A stretch of DNA of 64,000 nucleotides, from the NCBI GenBank assembly GCA_039707465.1, contig CM077651.1, forward strand, positions 16,472,019-16,536,018, written 5' to 3'. Each line of letters opens with the position of its first letter. The first letter of the stretch is position 1. A program made the translations under genes and the position numbers. This document shows positions 43,896-55,850 of this stretch, piece by piece. The notes below the pieces were generated by a model that saw nothing but the letters and a program-made list of their open reading frames with translations, searched no databases and was not told the DNA's origin. Source of the stretch: Rhabdophis nuchalis (taxonomy: Eukaryota > Chordata > Lepidosauria > Squamata > Natricidae).

Positions 43896-44336
43896 TTTTG
43901 TAACTTACTTTCAAATATCAGATTTTTATACTCCCTTTAACATTACTTTATGTCAAGCATACTTGGAAGCTCTTACCTTCTTGGAATAATTAAAGTGAAG
44001 TAGAAAATTGGCAAAAGCTCTTCTTACTAACTCATTTCTTTTTCTCCAAATATCTTTTCAGAGACAGAGTAGGTGCAGAGAGGCAGATTATACATTGCCT
44101 TGTGCCACTCCAAGCTTTTACATTGTTTTATCTGGATGGAGGGTTCTCCAGCATTACATGGAGGATTCTTCAGCATTGTAGCCTAAGCAAAATGCAACAT
44201 AAATTTGCAGAATGCTTGCACACTCACTTCTCATTTTGCTGACATTGGTTAATTTTATGCATACTTTATAAATATTTGAAAAAAAATAGAATTTTCAAAA
44301 TAATTTGATGTTCAAGAAACATGATAAATAATCAAT
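43896..44336. other. Unannotated sequence
   Basis: No element or gene recognised. Confidence 0.4.
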
Positions 44337-44420
44337 CCTTCCTTCCTTCCTTCCTTCCTTCCTTCCTTCCTTCCTTCCTTCCTTCCTTCCTTCCTTCCTT
44401 CCTTCCTTCCTTCCTTCCTG
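44337..44420. repeat. (TTCC)n microsatellite
   Basis: About 20 nearly perfect tetramers. Confidence 0.96.
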
Positions 44421-44689
44421 GTAAATTGACAATAATAGAAATTTAGAATCATGACTCATATTTTATGACTTTGGCAACAATAACAAAATCTGACGAAATA
44501 ATCCATTGCAGTTAATGTATGCAGTTTTATTGCAGAGCCTTAGATTTTCATTTATTTATGCCTCCAATCTCATTGATATGGTGACTCCGAGTGACTTACA
44601 AAAGGCATTTAAAATTAGGAGAATTAAATAGTATTTGCAAGTCTGTAGGAGTAAGCAGATCATCGTCATCACCAGTATCAGAAAACTGA

Positions 44690-45345
44690 AAAGACCAAAT
44701 TGGCATACAAGAAATACCAAATGGAGAATAGAAAGGAGACATGGCAAGGCAATCCTTTACATGCCCAATATATTTTAAGAAAAAAACAAGCAAAGCAAAT
44801 AGCAAGACTGACTAAGGCAGGAAAGTAGAAGAAAGAAATAGAGAAGCTAATTCTGGCGTTGCAAGACCAAGCCTGAAGACCAAATGCTTACAAAGTCAGA
44901 ATTTAGAAAACAGCAACAGACAGTAAATGCTGCCTCTGCAAAGAAGATGAAGAAACGGCAGACCATTTGTTACATTGTCACTACAAGAAGATCTCACAGA
45001 GTGACTACAAACAGCAACATTACAAAATGACAACAATGCTTCGGAATATCTGCAAAATATCTACAAAAATGGTGCTTTGGAATATCTGCTTGCAATCCAG
45101 AACTAGTAGGACTACAAAATAAACCCCAAAAATGAAGAAGCTAAACATTGTGGGATTTTAGAATTCCAACAGACGAGCACCTGCCACATAACTCTAGACT
45201 TCACAATTGTCGATAAGAAAATCAGAAAAGCCTGAATAGTGGATGTTGAAGTACCTGGAGACAGAAAAATAGAAGAAAAATCATACCTTACAATGGTCTG
45301 CAAATAGAAGTGGAATGACTAGGAAAAGAAAGGTAGTAGCAATAG
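44690..45345 (+). pseudogene. Decayed LINE C-terminus, R4/Dong-like
   Basis: At about 44934-45000 the plus strand reads 'CCLCKEDEETADHLLHCH', like the CCHC cysteine-histidine block that precedes the restriction-like endonuclease in R2/R4-type LINEs. Further on, in shifting frames, come 'LDFTIVDKKIRKA' and 'IVDVEVPGDRKIEEKS', resembling the end of that nuclease. Stops and frameshifts are numerous, so this is an old copy. The clade call is from remembered family style only. Confidence 0.4.
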
Positions 45346-45689
45346 TCATAGTCCTTTTGTGTGCAATCTCAAAACAATTTCACAATGGTGTTCAAGCACC
45401 ACTTGAACACCATTGGCATTGACAAAGTCCCCATCAGTCAATTGCAAAAGGCAGCTTTACTTGGAACAGCTTTCCTCCTGAGACAAGACCTTTAGTACAC
45501 TCAAACACTTGTCTTAGATCCTTGGGAAAAAATCTATAGATGGGGGAAAAATGCCCAAACAAAATGCCCAATCCAGCCTAAACAACTGGCTGATATTAAT
45601 ATTACTGTAGTAGTATTACAATAATATTACAACTGTAGTAATATTGCATATTAGAAAAATGCCCAATTTAGCAGCTGCTCCTGCTCCTA
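45346..45689. other. Unannotated sequence
   Basis: No element or gene recognised. Confidence 0.4.
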
Positions 45690-45746
45690 CTACTACTACT
45701 ACTTCTACTACTACTACTACTTCTACTACTACTACTAACACTACTA
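45690..45746. repeat. (TAC)n microsatellite
   Basis: Trinucleotide TAC/TTC repeat, followed by (GTT)n. Confidence 0.9.
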
Positions 45747-47059
45747 ATATTAGAGTGTTGTTGTTGTTGTTTCCATTTTTATGCACCATCAAGTCAATGT
45801 TAACTCTTGGGAGCCACCCAGACCATTTCCCTTCAACATTATTGATTGCTCAATGGAGCCAAGTCTTCGCATCCAAAATATGATCAATTCAGTCTCACCA
45901 TTTGTTTTAATTCTGGAATGATTTTTTTTTTCTATGATCCATTTGTTTGGTTTTTGGCTATCCATAATATTCTCAGATGTATTCATAAAAACCAATACCC
46001 TTTCTGATTCTTCAAACAAACTTTTCTTTCCACAGAGCATCAGAGGGAAAAACCATTGCCTGCAGAATTTTGATATTTGTTAGAATAAACACATCACAAC
46101 ATCTGAATATCATTTCCAAGATTTTCGTTGTGATCCTTCCAAGCGTTAGCCTTAACTGCTGGCTCCTTTCCTTTTGACAGGTTGTCCTAAATGTTGGCAG
46201 TGGGGGACCACCACCTTACTATCTTTGTTGTTAGTTCTAAAGCTGGCGGATAGAAAAAGCATAAGTCAAAATATTTCTCATCAAGCTCTACCTTAATGCA
46301 AAAACTGACAGTGCTCTGGCCAAATGTTGTTGCAATTTCTCCAGTTTTCTTTCCATCGACAGAGGCTTCTTTTTAAAATTTTATTCTCAGGGAACTTGAG
46401 AATTACTTTCAAGTAACCCTTGTAAGGTCTGAACTTAATTGTTCTAGATGGCAAATGAGCTACTGCTGGGTTTTATTTATTTATTTATTTGCTACACATT
46501 TCCCCATTACTGTGAAGCCTTGATAGAAGGGAAAGAAAACGTTGATAGAATTTTCCTGTGAGGTTTTCCCTTAGGATTTAATTGAAGCATGAAAACTGAT
46601 AAAAGCGGTAGATGCCAAGCTGATGATTGTACAATGAAAGAGAGAAGCTGAATGCTTCCTTTGGTTGCTCGTATGAATATAGCATGGCCAGAACAGATAT
46701 ATACAACGGTGCCTTAGTACTCAACTGCTTTGAAATTCATCAATTCATCAACACATTTTGAGATGAACATTTTGTCCCAGTACTCATCGTTTGTTCGGTT
46801 CTCAAGACACAAGCCAGAGGTTGTCAGTGTCAGCTGCCTTGTGACTCACTACATTATTCCTTCTGGGGGGAAAAAAAAGGTTGGTATTCGTCGCACTCTG
46901 GAACCAATTAACAATGATTGCCAAGGTACCACTATACACATGCTCGTAACTTTCTCTAGACGTAATAAACGTACCTTATTTTTAAAAAGTCAATATATTT
47001 ACTGCTACTGAAAGATATGTTGCATGGTACCTTCAGGCCTCACAGCCATAACCAACTTC
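45747..47059. other. Mostly unannotated sequence
   Basis: The part at 45753-45890 ('tttatgcaccatcaagtcaa', 'ttgggagccacccagacc') looks like an old SINE or RTE-derived repeat. Nothing else is recognised. Confidence 0.35.
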
Positions 47060-47067
47060 ATCCAGCC

Positions 47068-47346
47068 CTGTGATGGTGAACCTATGGCACACACGTGCCA
47101 CAGGTGGCATGCAGAACCTTCTGTGGACATGCAAGCCATCACCCCAGCTCACCTTCACTGGGCATGTGTGTGCGCCTCTCGCCAGATGGTTTCCAGATCT
47201 CTGCTGTGCATGCACAGGGCACATGTGGGAGATGCGTGCACACATGCATGGGGGGGTGGGGCACAAGGGGATGGCACACACATTGTGTTATGGATGTGCA
47301 TGTGTACACTTTCGGCACCTGGCAACAAAAAGGTTAACCATCACTG
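47068..47346. mobile_element. hAT-type MITE, sister of 13191
   Basis: Starts CTGTGATGGTGAACCTATGG and ends GGTTAACCATCACTG, the same ends as 13191-13633 in reverse orientation. Flanks ATCCAGCC (47060-47067) and ATATAGCC (47347-47354) match at 6 of 8. The inner sequence is rich in 'gcatg' units. Confidence 0.7.
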
Positions 47347-47570
47347 ATATAGCCCCTGTTGCCACTCCCCTAATTGTTACGACACTAACTAGTGCACCAG
47401 TTATTCCTTTGCATTCCACAATTATTTATAACAAACTATATCATATTTTCATTTACCACTTATATCACACAGACACACAAAAACACACACACACAGCACA
47501 CTTTCCCCCTCTTCTCCTTTTTCATTTTCCCTGAGTACAGCATTTGCCTAATGGGAGGGTGTCATTGTAC

Positions 47571-47870
47571 CAATAAACATAGTGATATTGTTGTAGGAAA
47601 AGGCCAAGACACACAGACAAGCTCTTCAAAGCAGCAAAGATTTTATTGTGCACAGTTTCAGAGATGGGCATGTAGCCCATACAAAATGTCTGAACCCCCA
47701 CATGTTGACAAAGATTGTCTCTTATACCCCCGGTGACATAGACATTCCCGTTCTCCTACATCTGCCCAAATATGGAGGTGGGGGACTCAAAAACCTACCA
47801 GTTGACACAGTTTGCTTAGGTTGACAAGATATATGCATTCAGAGGCTATTTGTGGCTAGCAAGGAGATAA
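47571..47870 (-). mobile_element. Possible LTR fragment
   Basis: On the minus strand an AATAAA signal lies at about 47641-47646 and the block ends 'ggccttttcctacaaca', like an LTR 3' end. The 5' end and a target duplication were not found, so the call is weak. Confidence 0.3.
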
Positions 47871-49737
47871 ATGGTGAAGTTGCTGGGAAAAGATCGTGGG
47901 AGCAACCCAGCAAACAGGATGCTGTCTGGGGCAGGACCTTTTTGCAAATACAGCAATAAATTGAGCATAGCGTGCCATTTTTACTTCTTGACCAAAGTGT
48001 ACTTGACCAATGTTTCAGGCCTCTGTATCGTCCGTTGCTACCTCAATATGGTTGGCCATGTTACTAGCAGATCCATTCTATATTTAGTGATAAATGCTTA
48101 TATAGACATTAATTCAAGTATTTGACATGTTTTTGATAATGTAAGTATTTCACAGATATTTCTAGCATTTAGTGGCCCAGCATTAAACACAATATTACTG
48201 CATTAAAAAAAAGAAAAAAAGAAATGTCATTGGACAACACTATACTGGAAACTGGAAAATGCATTCTTGTTGAAATATATCAGGTATTATTAATCAGTCT
48301 AATAAATTTTTACAGCACAAAAATACCACCCTGAAATTCAAAAATCTGCTTGACATATGTTAAGACAAAAATATCAAAACATCATCACTTGGGAGCATGT
48401 ATAAACATAAGCCACGTTATTTTCTATTGCTTTTTATATGCACAATACAGGTGATTTGAACATGATTATGGAAATAGCAAAATGATGTTATATTGCTAAA
48501 TATAATCATACTCTATGAAAATATTCAGTGTTTTGTGTTCCTGATGCTCGTTCTGTTATCATAGATATCAGCAGGACCAAATCTGAGAACAAAGAATCTC
48601 TTGATTAAATAAGGCATAATGATTCATTTGCTTCTGTTTGATCACAAGGCTTTTGCTCAGCCTCTGATATTTTCACTAAACTGGCAATATCTAAGTTTTT
48701 AAATTGTATCACACAAAGAATTAAAAGACATGGAGATGAGATCAAAGTTACGTTAATCACCTAATGTGTAATCTTGAAGGCCTTTGTTGTTATCTAAATC
48801 TGTGGGGCCATACTTGCACAAAGCAAGTAAAACTATATAAGAATGACTATGTCCAACAATAAAATGTCAGTGAGATTGTTTTATTTTATTTATTTATTTG
48901 ATTTGTAAATCATTTACAAGATAATAGGTATAGGAATAAACATGAGTATGAATGAAATGGATAGGAATAAATGGGGACAGTAGGACAGGGATGGTAGGCA
49001 CGATGGTGCACTTATGCACAGCCCTTACTAACTTAAGATTAGGTTAACAACTCTTGAAACTTTGAGCAATACTTTGCCTTGGCCTCTGATTTACTTTTGG
49101 ATGCTATTGGGAACCCTGACAAGCAGACTCAAAAAATTTTTTCTAGATCCAAGTGTCACTTCTGAAGAAGACAATGAACATTTTTCTCTTTCCCAAATTG
49201 ACATCTTGATGCTGAGTCATTTGATTTCTTTCTTTCACAAAGAGCTGAAAAGCTCCACAAACCTACTAATAAACTAACAAGGGGATAGCAAAGTGACAAA
49301 CATTCCATGCAACTGAAAAAAAAGTATTAAAACAAATCATTGGCATTTTGAGGGAAATGTGCCAGTTGCTAACATTTTCCTTATTCATATCTATATTAAG
49401 AGAACTGGAATTTATCAAAATGCTTTTGCAAATCTACTTTCAGTCAAGTGGGTTGCATTTTTCTTTCTTTTTCTCATTTCTACCATTCCTAGATTTCATT
49501 CCCAGTGTGTGAATTGTTTCTAACACTTGATTCTTTGTAGAATTTTTAAAAAAATAATAATCATATTTGTCTAATGGGACACTGATTTCTCTTTTATCTA
49601 TTATCTGTTTTATCCTAATACATGCTCTTTAGGAATTGAACTTATTTGAACACATATTGTAGAATCATTGGGGGCAGCTTTTAAAATACAAAATGGCTCT
49701 GAAAAATGAATACTGTAAGTTACACAGAGTCCTTTTA
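47871..49737. other. Mostly unannotated sequence
   Basis: At 48875-49040 there is a repeat-like block ('ttattttatttatttatttg', 'gacagggatggtaggcacga', 'tggtgcacttatgcacagcc') that I believe is interspersed in snakes but cannot name. 49560-49730 repeats the sequence at 33900-34100. No gene recognised. Confidence 0.4.
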
Positions 49738-49885
49738 ATAAAGCAATAGCACTTAGATTTATACACCGCTTCATAGTGCTTTACAACACTCTCTAAGCAG
49801 TTTACAGAATCAGCATATTGCCCCCAAAAATCTGGGAACTCATTTTACCAACCTTGGAAGGATGGAAGGCTTGACTATCTTCTGC
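49738..49885 (-). mobile_element. SINE family 2 fragment, reverse
   Basis: Contains 'caatagcacttagattta', 'tcatagtgctttacaacac', 'cagcatattgcccccaaaa' and 'ggaaggatggaaggcttga'. The head is missing. Confidence 0.75.
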
Positions 49886-50077
49886 CAATGGTTACATATT
49901 AAACTAATACATTCTTGCTTCTAAAACATGGCATTTGAATGGGAAACATACAGTATTAATGAGCAGAAAAAAACATTTCATTTTAGTATTTGGTAATGTA
50001 GCACCAACCACATTTTCTATTATATTATTCTGTAAACCAAGGGAAAGGGAACTACAAAGACAGAAGAGAAATAGGGA

Positions 50078-50082
50078 TTTCT

Positions 50083-50136
<54 letters not shown>

Positions 50137-50191
50137 CCTCCCTCCCCCTCCCTCCCTCCCTCCCTCCCCCTCCCTCCCTTCCTCTTTCCCT

Positions 50192-50262
<71 letters not shown>
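50078..50262. repeat. (TC)n with (TCCC)n core
   Basis: About 185 bp, TC dinucleotides flanking CCCT tetramers. Confidence 0.96.
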
Positions 50263-50265
<3 letters not shown>

Positions 50266-50277
50266 CCCATCTATCAC

Positions 50278-50530
50278 AAGGGTGGGTTCCAGCAGGCAGC
50301 CACTACTGCTAGTTCACTCATGGTCGCGCAGCATGCACATGCGCTTAATGCATACTGCATGCGTGCGCAGAAGCCAAAAACAAGATGGCAGCAGCTATGG
50401 TGCCACCAGGAGAACCAGTTCAGGGGTGTGGCAGACCTGGGTCACTGTCAGTTCCAGTGACCCAGTCCGCCAAACCACTACCAGTTCGGCTGAACTGGTC
50501 CAACCTGTAGGAACTGGTAGGAACAAAAAC
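50278..50530. mobile_element. CAGTGGTGGG-type MITE fragment
   Basis: Starts 'aagggtgggttcc' and ends 'gtaggaactggtaggaac'. The middle has 'gcatgcgtgcgcagaagcc' and 'accagttcggctgaactgg', as in related copies. It is followed by (TC)n and (TATC)n repeats at 50540-50700. Confidence 0.55.
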
Positions 50531-50807
50531 TGATCTATCATTTCTATCATCTGTCTGTCTATTATCTATCTACATATCTCTGTCTCAATCATCTCTCTCT
50601 CTCTCATCTATCATCTCTCTCATCTGTCTGTCTGTCTATTATCTATCTACAAATCTCTCCCTCCTCTCTCTCTCTATCCCCATCACCTATCCCACACACA
50701 TTTACAAATAATTTAATCAATCTTTTCTATAAGAAGGTATATATACCCTTCACTCCTAACCGTTTCAGAGTTTTTTAATCTGTATTAATGCACACGTTGT
50801 ACACAGA

Positions 50808-51230
50808 AAATACAATACAATAATACAATACAATAGCAGAGTTGGAAGGGACCTTGGAGGTCTTCTAGTCCAACCCCCTGCATGGGCAGGAACCTTATAC
50901 CATTTCAGACAAATGTCTATCTAACATCTTCTTGAAGACTTGCAGTGTTGGGGCATTCACAACTTCTGGAGGCAAGTTGTTCCACTGATTAATTGTTCTA
51001 ACTGTCAGGAAATTTCTCCTTAGTTCTAAGGAGAACTAAGCTTCTCTCCTTGATTAGTTTCCACCCATTGCTTCTTGTCCTGCCCCCAGATGCCTTGGAG
51101 AATAGCTTGACACCCTCTTCTTTGTGGCACCCTCTGAGATATCGGAACACTGCTATCATGTCTCCCCTGGTCCTTCTCTTCATCAAACTAGACATACCCA
51201 GTTCCTGCAACCGTTCTTCATATGTCAGTG
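50808..51230 (-). mobile_element. CR1 LINE 3' fragment, reverse
   Basis: (ACAAT)n tail at 50812-50835, then the conserved CR1 end and a coding remnant '[20 protein letters not shown]' (minus). A short inverted duplication, 'ccttagttctaaggagaact', at about 51018-51037 is a local scar inside the copy. Confidence 0.87.
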
Positions 51231-51837
51231 TACTGACATTGACTCAACACTAGATGCACATATTTAGCCAACAGGTATTTTTGGTTCAAGTGAACATAAA
51301 AATCGAGTGCAAATATTACACATTTAATAGAAGGTGACAGGTAAGATCAGAAATCAGATAAATAAGTAAAATCCCCGGAAACCAAAACAATTTAATAATG
51401 TCAGATGTTTGCCATCTATTGCGTACTTTCCTTTAAATGTGTGTGTGTCGGGGGGGGGGGGTTATTGCCTTTGGAACTTTATTTTTTTTAAATCCCAGAC
51501 ATTGCAGGTCAAGGCAAGAAGCATTAATGCGGCACAAATTCATGGACTACTACTACGGTACTTTTGTCCCTGGGATTTTAATGGGCTGCGAGAATGACCT
51601 TGAGGAACAGGAGGAAAAGTTACAACTAAGAAATAGACAAAAGAAATGTAAGTCCTGGTCAGAAATGCAATTAGAGAAAGCAACTCAAACTTAGACTTCC
51701 CCTAGTTCTTTGTATATAAAGATAGGGAAGGATGCTTTCAGAGTTTCAAAATCTGTTACTATAACCTTATAATTAAATTAATTTTAGTATTCATAACATT
51801 GGTTTCTAAGTCTGGTCTACCTTGAACAACAATTAAC
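51231..51837. other. Unannotated sequence
   Basis: No element or gene recognised. Confidence 0.4.
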
Positions 51838-51842
51838 AGAAC

Positions 51843-52293
51843 TGTTAGGGGTAAAACACCACGGTTGGAAAGAACAGGCAGAATAGTGCAATACACCGGA
51901 CAGCAAGAGATACGTTGCTTAAACCACGCAAGAACTATCAAACACTGATAGTAGAAAAATAAATAGTCTTTATTCTTGGTGTAACTAAAATACTTCCTCC
52001 AAACAGTGATACTAACTCCTCCAACAATAAACAGTCCTTCACCAAAACACAGTTATCTTACAGTCAGTCAAAACAATGATTCTTCTTCCGTCTTCAGGTT
52101 CAGCTCCTTCCTCAGTGGCAATCAGGAAGTAAGGAAAGCAAAAAGGGATGAACTGTGTTTCCAGGTGCCTTTTATGATTGAGCTGGGAAGCACAGCCAAT
52201 CAGATTCCATATAGCCTTTAAAGATACATATACCTTTTAATAATCCTGGCTTATATATATTGTCAACCCAACATCAGGATAATTATCCTAACA
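51843..52293 (-). mobile_element. Solo LTR with perfect 5-bp TSD
   Basis: The block starts TGTTAG and ends CTAACA (inverted LTR ends) and is flanked by AGAAC at 51838-51842 and 52294-52298. Read on the minus strand it has a 'tatatataagcc' TATA-like run near the start, a 'gaatctgattggc' reverse CCAAT box and an AATAAA signal at about 51969-51975. No internal region is present, so recombination between two LTRs probably removed it. The family (Gypsy or endogenous retrovirus) cannot be told from the LTR alone. Confidence 0.78.
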
Positions 52294-52325
52294 AGAACTA
52301 TCTCAACAGATATATACATTACAGA

Positions 52326-52353
52326 TTCCTCCTCCTCCTCCTCCTCCTCCTCC
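52326..52353. repeat. (TCC)n microsatellite
   Basis: Nine CTC-type units. Confidence 0.9.
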
Positions 52354-52511
52354 AGCTATTGAAAGGTTCCTGCTCCCAAGGCACTTTGATGGGATCTCCG
52401 TCTAAGACACAAGTAGGACTTGAGTCCTCCCACTCCTAGTCCAGCTCAGTTCAGAACCAATTTTGTTCAATCTATATTGAACTTTCTCCTCAGGTTAAGA
52501 AGTGTCTAAGG

Positions 52512-52848
52512 CAGGGCTGTCCAACTTGGTTTCATTGAGGGCCGCATCAGGGTTGTGTTTCACCTCAGGGACCAGGTTGCTGTGGCCAGGGTGGGTGTGG
52601 CCAGCTTGACATCACTCGTGTCAGGGGCATTCCTCCCAGGATCCATTTTCGCTGTCAGAGTGCTGAGAGAGGCTGTTGTGGCCAAAAATGGAACCCAGGT
52701 CGGACGCGCTTGGCCCTCCTGAGCTCTGTTTTTGCTGGCAGAGGCACCATGGGCTGATCCTTTGCTGTTTCCAGGGCAGTCCCGCAGGCCAGATCTAAGC
52801 ACCATGTGGGCTGGATCCGGCCTGCGGGCCTTGAGTTTGACACCCCTG
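52512..52848. mobile_element. hAT-type MITE (CAGGGCTGTCCAACTTGG)
   Basis: Left end CAGGGCTGTCCAACTTGG and right end 'ttgagtttgacacccctg' are diverged inverse copies. Flanks GTCTAAGG (52504-52511) and CTCTAAGA (52849-52856) match at 6 of 8. A terminus of the same kind lies at 40270. Confidence 0.72.
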
Positions 52849-52856
52849 CTCTAAGA

Positions 52857-53235
52857 CAATAATGCAATTACTGGTGCCTGTCACTTGTTGAACACTTGTC
52901 ATTTCCCAAGGCTGGATGTAAAACAGAGATGTGCAGGCACTTTTTAAAATATGCAGTTAATGAGGCAGAAGTAAAATCCCTCATTCAGAAAGTGCCAAGA
53001 AAGTGTACTTTTGTTCACTCTAGACTAATATTACATCTTTTCTAATAGAAAAGCACCATGACACAAACAATATGGATATCAAATGATTTAATTTTCTCTC
53101 TACCCACCAGATAAGTATTTTTCCATGTTCCATTGCTTACATGTTCACTACAATTCTTTGTCAAAGACATTGGATGAAATTGAGTTATATCCTGATAAAT
53201 TTCTACTAGCCTGAAGCTGATACTGAAGCATATCA
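52857..53235. other. Unannotated sequence
   Basis: No element or gene recognised. Confidence 0.4.
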
Positions 53236-53301
53236 ATCCTTCCTTCCTTCCTTCCTTCCTTCCTTCCTTCCTTCCTTCCTTCCTTCCTTCCTTCCTTCCT
53301 T
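53236..53301. repeat. (TTCC)n microsatellite
   Basis: About 16 perfect tetramers directly upstream of a CR1 copy. Confidence 0.96.
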
Positions 53302-53317
53302 TCTATGAGCCAGTGGT

Positions 53318-53935
53318 ATGCAGCTGCAGTCAAAAAAGCCAATACAATCATAAATTGCATTAACAGAGGGATACATCAAGATCAATTGAGATACTCATAC
53401 CACTCTATAAAGCCTTAGTAAGTCTAGAGTACTGCATCCAGTTTTGCACCCAGTTTTGGTCACCAGACTATAAAAAAGATGCTGAGACTTGAGAAAAAGT
53501 GCAGAGAAGAGCAACCAGGATGACTAGGTGACTGGAGGGTAAAACATATGAAGAACAGTTACAGGAACTGGGCATGGCTAGTCTAGTGGAGAGAAGGACC
53601 AGGGGAAACATGATAGCAATGTTCCAATATTTGAGGGGCTGCCACAGAGAGTAAGGGGTCAAGCTATTTTCCAAAGCACCTGAAGGCCAGACAAGGAATA
53701 ATGGATGGAAACTGACCAAGGAGAGATTCAACCTAGAAATAGGAAGAACCTTTCTGACAGTGAGAAAAATCAACCAATGGAACAGCTGGCCTTTGGAAGT
53801 TGTGGGAGTCTCATCTTTTGAGACTTTCAAGAAGAGATTGGACTGCCATTTGTCAGAAATGGTGAAGGGTCTCCTGCTTGAGCAGAGGGTTGGACTAGAT
53901 GGCCTATAAAGTCCCTTCCAACTCTATATTTGTTA
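53318..53935 (+). mobile_element. CR1 LINE 3' fragment
   Basis: Plus-strand CR1 beginning 'gcagtcaaaaaagccaatac', with 'tagtctagtggagagaagga', 'agcttgacc'-type coding remnants and the tail 'ggttggactagatggcctat' near 53886. It runs into the (CCCT)n tract at 53940. Confidence 0.85.
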
Positions 53936-53937
53936 AA

Positions 53938-54010
53938 TCCCTCCCTCCCTCCCTCCTTCCCTCCCTCCCTCCCTCCCTCCCTCCCTCCCTTCCTTCCTTC
54001 CTTCCTTCCC
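53938..54010. repeat. (TCCC)n/(TTCC)n microsatellite
   Basis: Tetramer tract beginning exactly at the CR1 3' end, another case of a microsatellite at an LINE tail. Confidence 0.95.
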
Positions 54011-54613
54011 ACATCTTTGCTACCTGGTGGGCAGAATGAAGTGAATTGAAGTTGACATTCTGTGTTTTTTTATCCTGGCCAAGTTATTCATAGGATAAAA
54101 ATTAAATAAAAGCCAGTTAATATGTTAGGGGACAGCATAGATTGACATGATGTGATGTGAAACATGTAATCAGGCAATTTGACAAGACTTCTCAGGAGCA
54201 TATGTAGCAAATTGATAATTCAATAATGCTATTTTTCCTCCTTCGCCCCATTGGTGCTGCAGGCAATTAAAGGCATTGCATGAATTTAGTTTCTTTGCTT
54301 GTTTTCTTCACAAACAATAGACAGTGGGGTTGGTAAGACAGCTATATGCAGTTGCGTGTGAAAGTTTAAAAACCCTGTCAAATAGTATGTTTCAATTATT
54401 TCTTAAAAGAACAGAAGATGACAGGACCCATATGTGGCACAAAGTGAAATGAGACGTCTTTCTGTTAATTGAATGCACTGTGCAATTATTTTCACATTCA
54501 CAAGGAACATAGCAAGTGCTGAAATATTCTTCAGCCAGAACTTTTTCACGCAGAACAAATTCCAAAGATTTCCTATAGCCAGCAAAGAATCTATCTTTGA
54601 AGGAATATCCATC
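54011..54613. other. Unannotated sequence
   Basis: No element or gene recognised. Confidence 0.4.
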
Positions 54614-54629
54614 CATCTGAGCTATTCTT

Positions 54630-54785
54630 TTTTTTTTTTTATATTGAAAAAGTTTTATTGGTTTTACATTTTTTCTATAGGGTAGGGTAAGGGATACAAA
54701 GAAATTTTGAGAGCATTCACGTCAGAGTCGTCGGCCCTTCCGAGACCTCAAAATACACAATAAAAAAATAACCAAAAAAAAAAAA
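54630..54785 (-). mobile_element. ORF1-only L1-type element, 3' end with TSD
   Basis: A 156-bp 5'-truncated copy: poly-T, then the 3' UTR shared with 28804-29057 ('ttgaaaaagttttattggtt', 'gggtagggtaaggg', 'tcgtcggcccttccgag'). A perfect 16-bp duplication, CATCTGAGCTATTCTT, lies at 54614-54629 and 54786-54801. This proves poly-A-linked, L1-type retrotransposition of this 3' end. Confidence 0.88.
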
Positions 54786-54960
54786 CATCTGAGCTATTCT
54801 TGATCTCCTGGCAGGACTTTAACGCAGCTATTTATGATACCTAAACTCAGAGGGTGAAGAGTAGAGGACATGGTATTGAGGTGGTTCTCCTCTTTCTTCA
54901 AGGTCAGTTCCAATTGATGTTGGGGAGATCTGAGCCCTTGATTTGTGGAATGTCTTAGGG

Positions 54961-55070
54961 CTTGGGTCTTCAAACTTGGCCACTTTAAGACTTGTGGACT
55001 TCTGGTTGGCTGGAGAATTCTGGAAGTTGAAGTACACAAGTCTTAAAGTTGCCAAGTTTGAAGACCTCTG
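54961..55070. mobile_element. hAT-type palindromic MITE, older copy
   Basis: Hairpin of the 578 family, with 'tcttcaaacttggccacttt' inverse to 'aagttgccaagtttgaaga'. Flanks TCTTAGGG (54953-54960) and CGTTAGGG (55071-55078) match at 6 of 8. Confidence 0.75.
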
Positions 55071-55079
55071 CGTTAGGGT

Positions 55080-55340
55080 ATGATTCTGTTCCCATTCCTA
55101 TTTAGTATCTCATTTTGGGTCATCCATTAGCTTGGGATTAGGTATCATCATCAGTATGCTGATTATACCAAGTTATATATCCTAATTGTTGGACCACAAA
55201 ACTATCTATATTATTATCTAACTATATTATTTCTCAGCGTCTGGATGGTGTGGATCAGATTCATCCAGCAAAACTAAGGAGCTATAAATTTGGTGGCCAG
55301 TTGTGTGGTTGCATAAGTTGTGAGTCTTGTTGCACAATAT
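55080..55340 (+). pseudogene. Old CR1/L2-group reverse-transcriptase remnant
   Basis: Around 55139-55190 the plus strand reads 'GIRYHHQYADYTKLYI'-like sequence, matching the YADD-box block with its second Asp changed. Downstream 'SQRLDGVDQIHPAKLRSY' resembles the segment that follows it. It is heavily decayed. Confidence 0.4.
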
Positions 55341-55344
55341 GTGG

Positions 55345-55850
55345 ATCAGAGGTGAATTGCTCCTGGTTCGGCCCAGATTGGGCGAACCAGTAGTGGTGGC
55401 GGCAGGAGGCTCTGCCCACTCACCCAGATGCTTCGGCGCATGAGCGCACAGGCGCACATGAGCAAAACAGAAACTTGGGGTTTTTTTCTTTAAGAGTTAA
55501 GGAAAGGGAATAGTATTGGTTTGCCTTCATTAAATAGCAGAACAATTAAGTGAAAAGCCAACCATTTCTTGTAGTCAGTACAACCAGCAATCAGCAGGTT
55601 CTGACTAGTTCTGTAGAAACAGTAGCAGAAATTTGAGTACTTTGGAGAACTGGTAAATACCACCTCTGGCTGGCCTTGCCCCCATCTATTCTCTGCCTTC
55701 TGAGTCCCAGCTGATTGGGAAGAAATGGGAATTTTTCAGTAACTTCCCCTGGAGTGGGGAGGGAATGGAGATTTTACAGTGTCCTTCCCCTGCCACACCC
55801 ACCAACCATGCCCACAGAACCGGTAATAAAAAAAATTGAATCACACCAAC
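55345..55850 (-). mobile_element. Two MITE-like fragments, reverse
   Basis: 55345-55445 carries 'ggcccagattgggcgaacc' and 'ggcggcaggaggctctgccc', found reversed at 60940-61020. 55590-55850 is the reverse of 19467-19700 ('ctgagtcccagctgattggg', 'ttgaatcac'). Confidence 0.55.
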
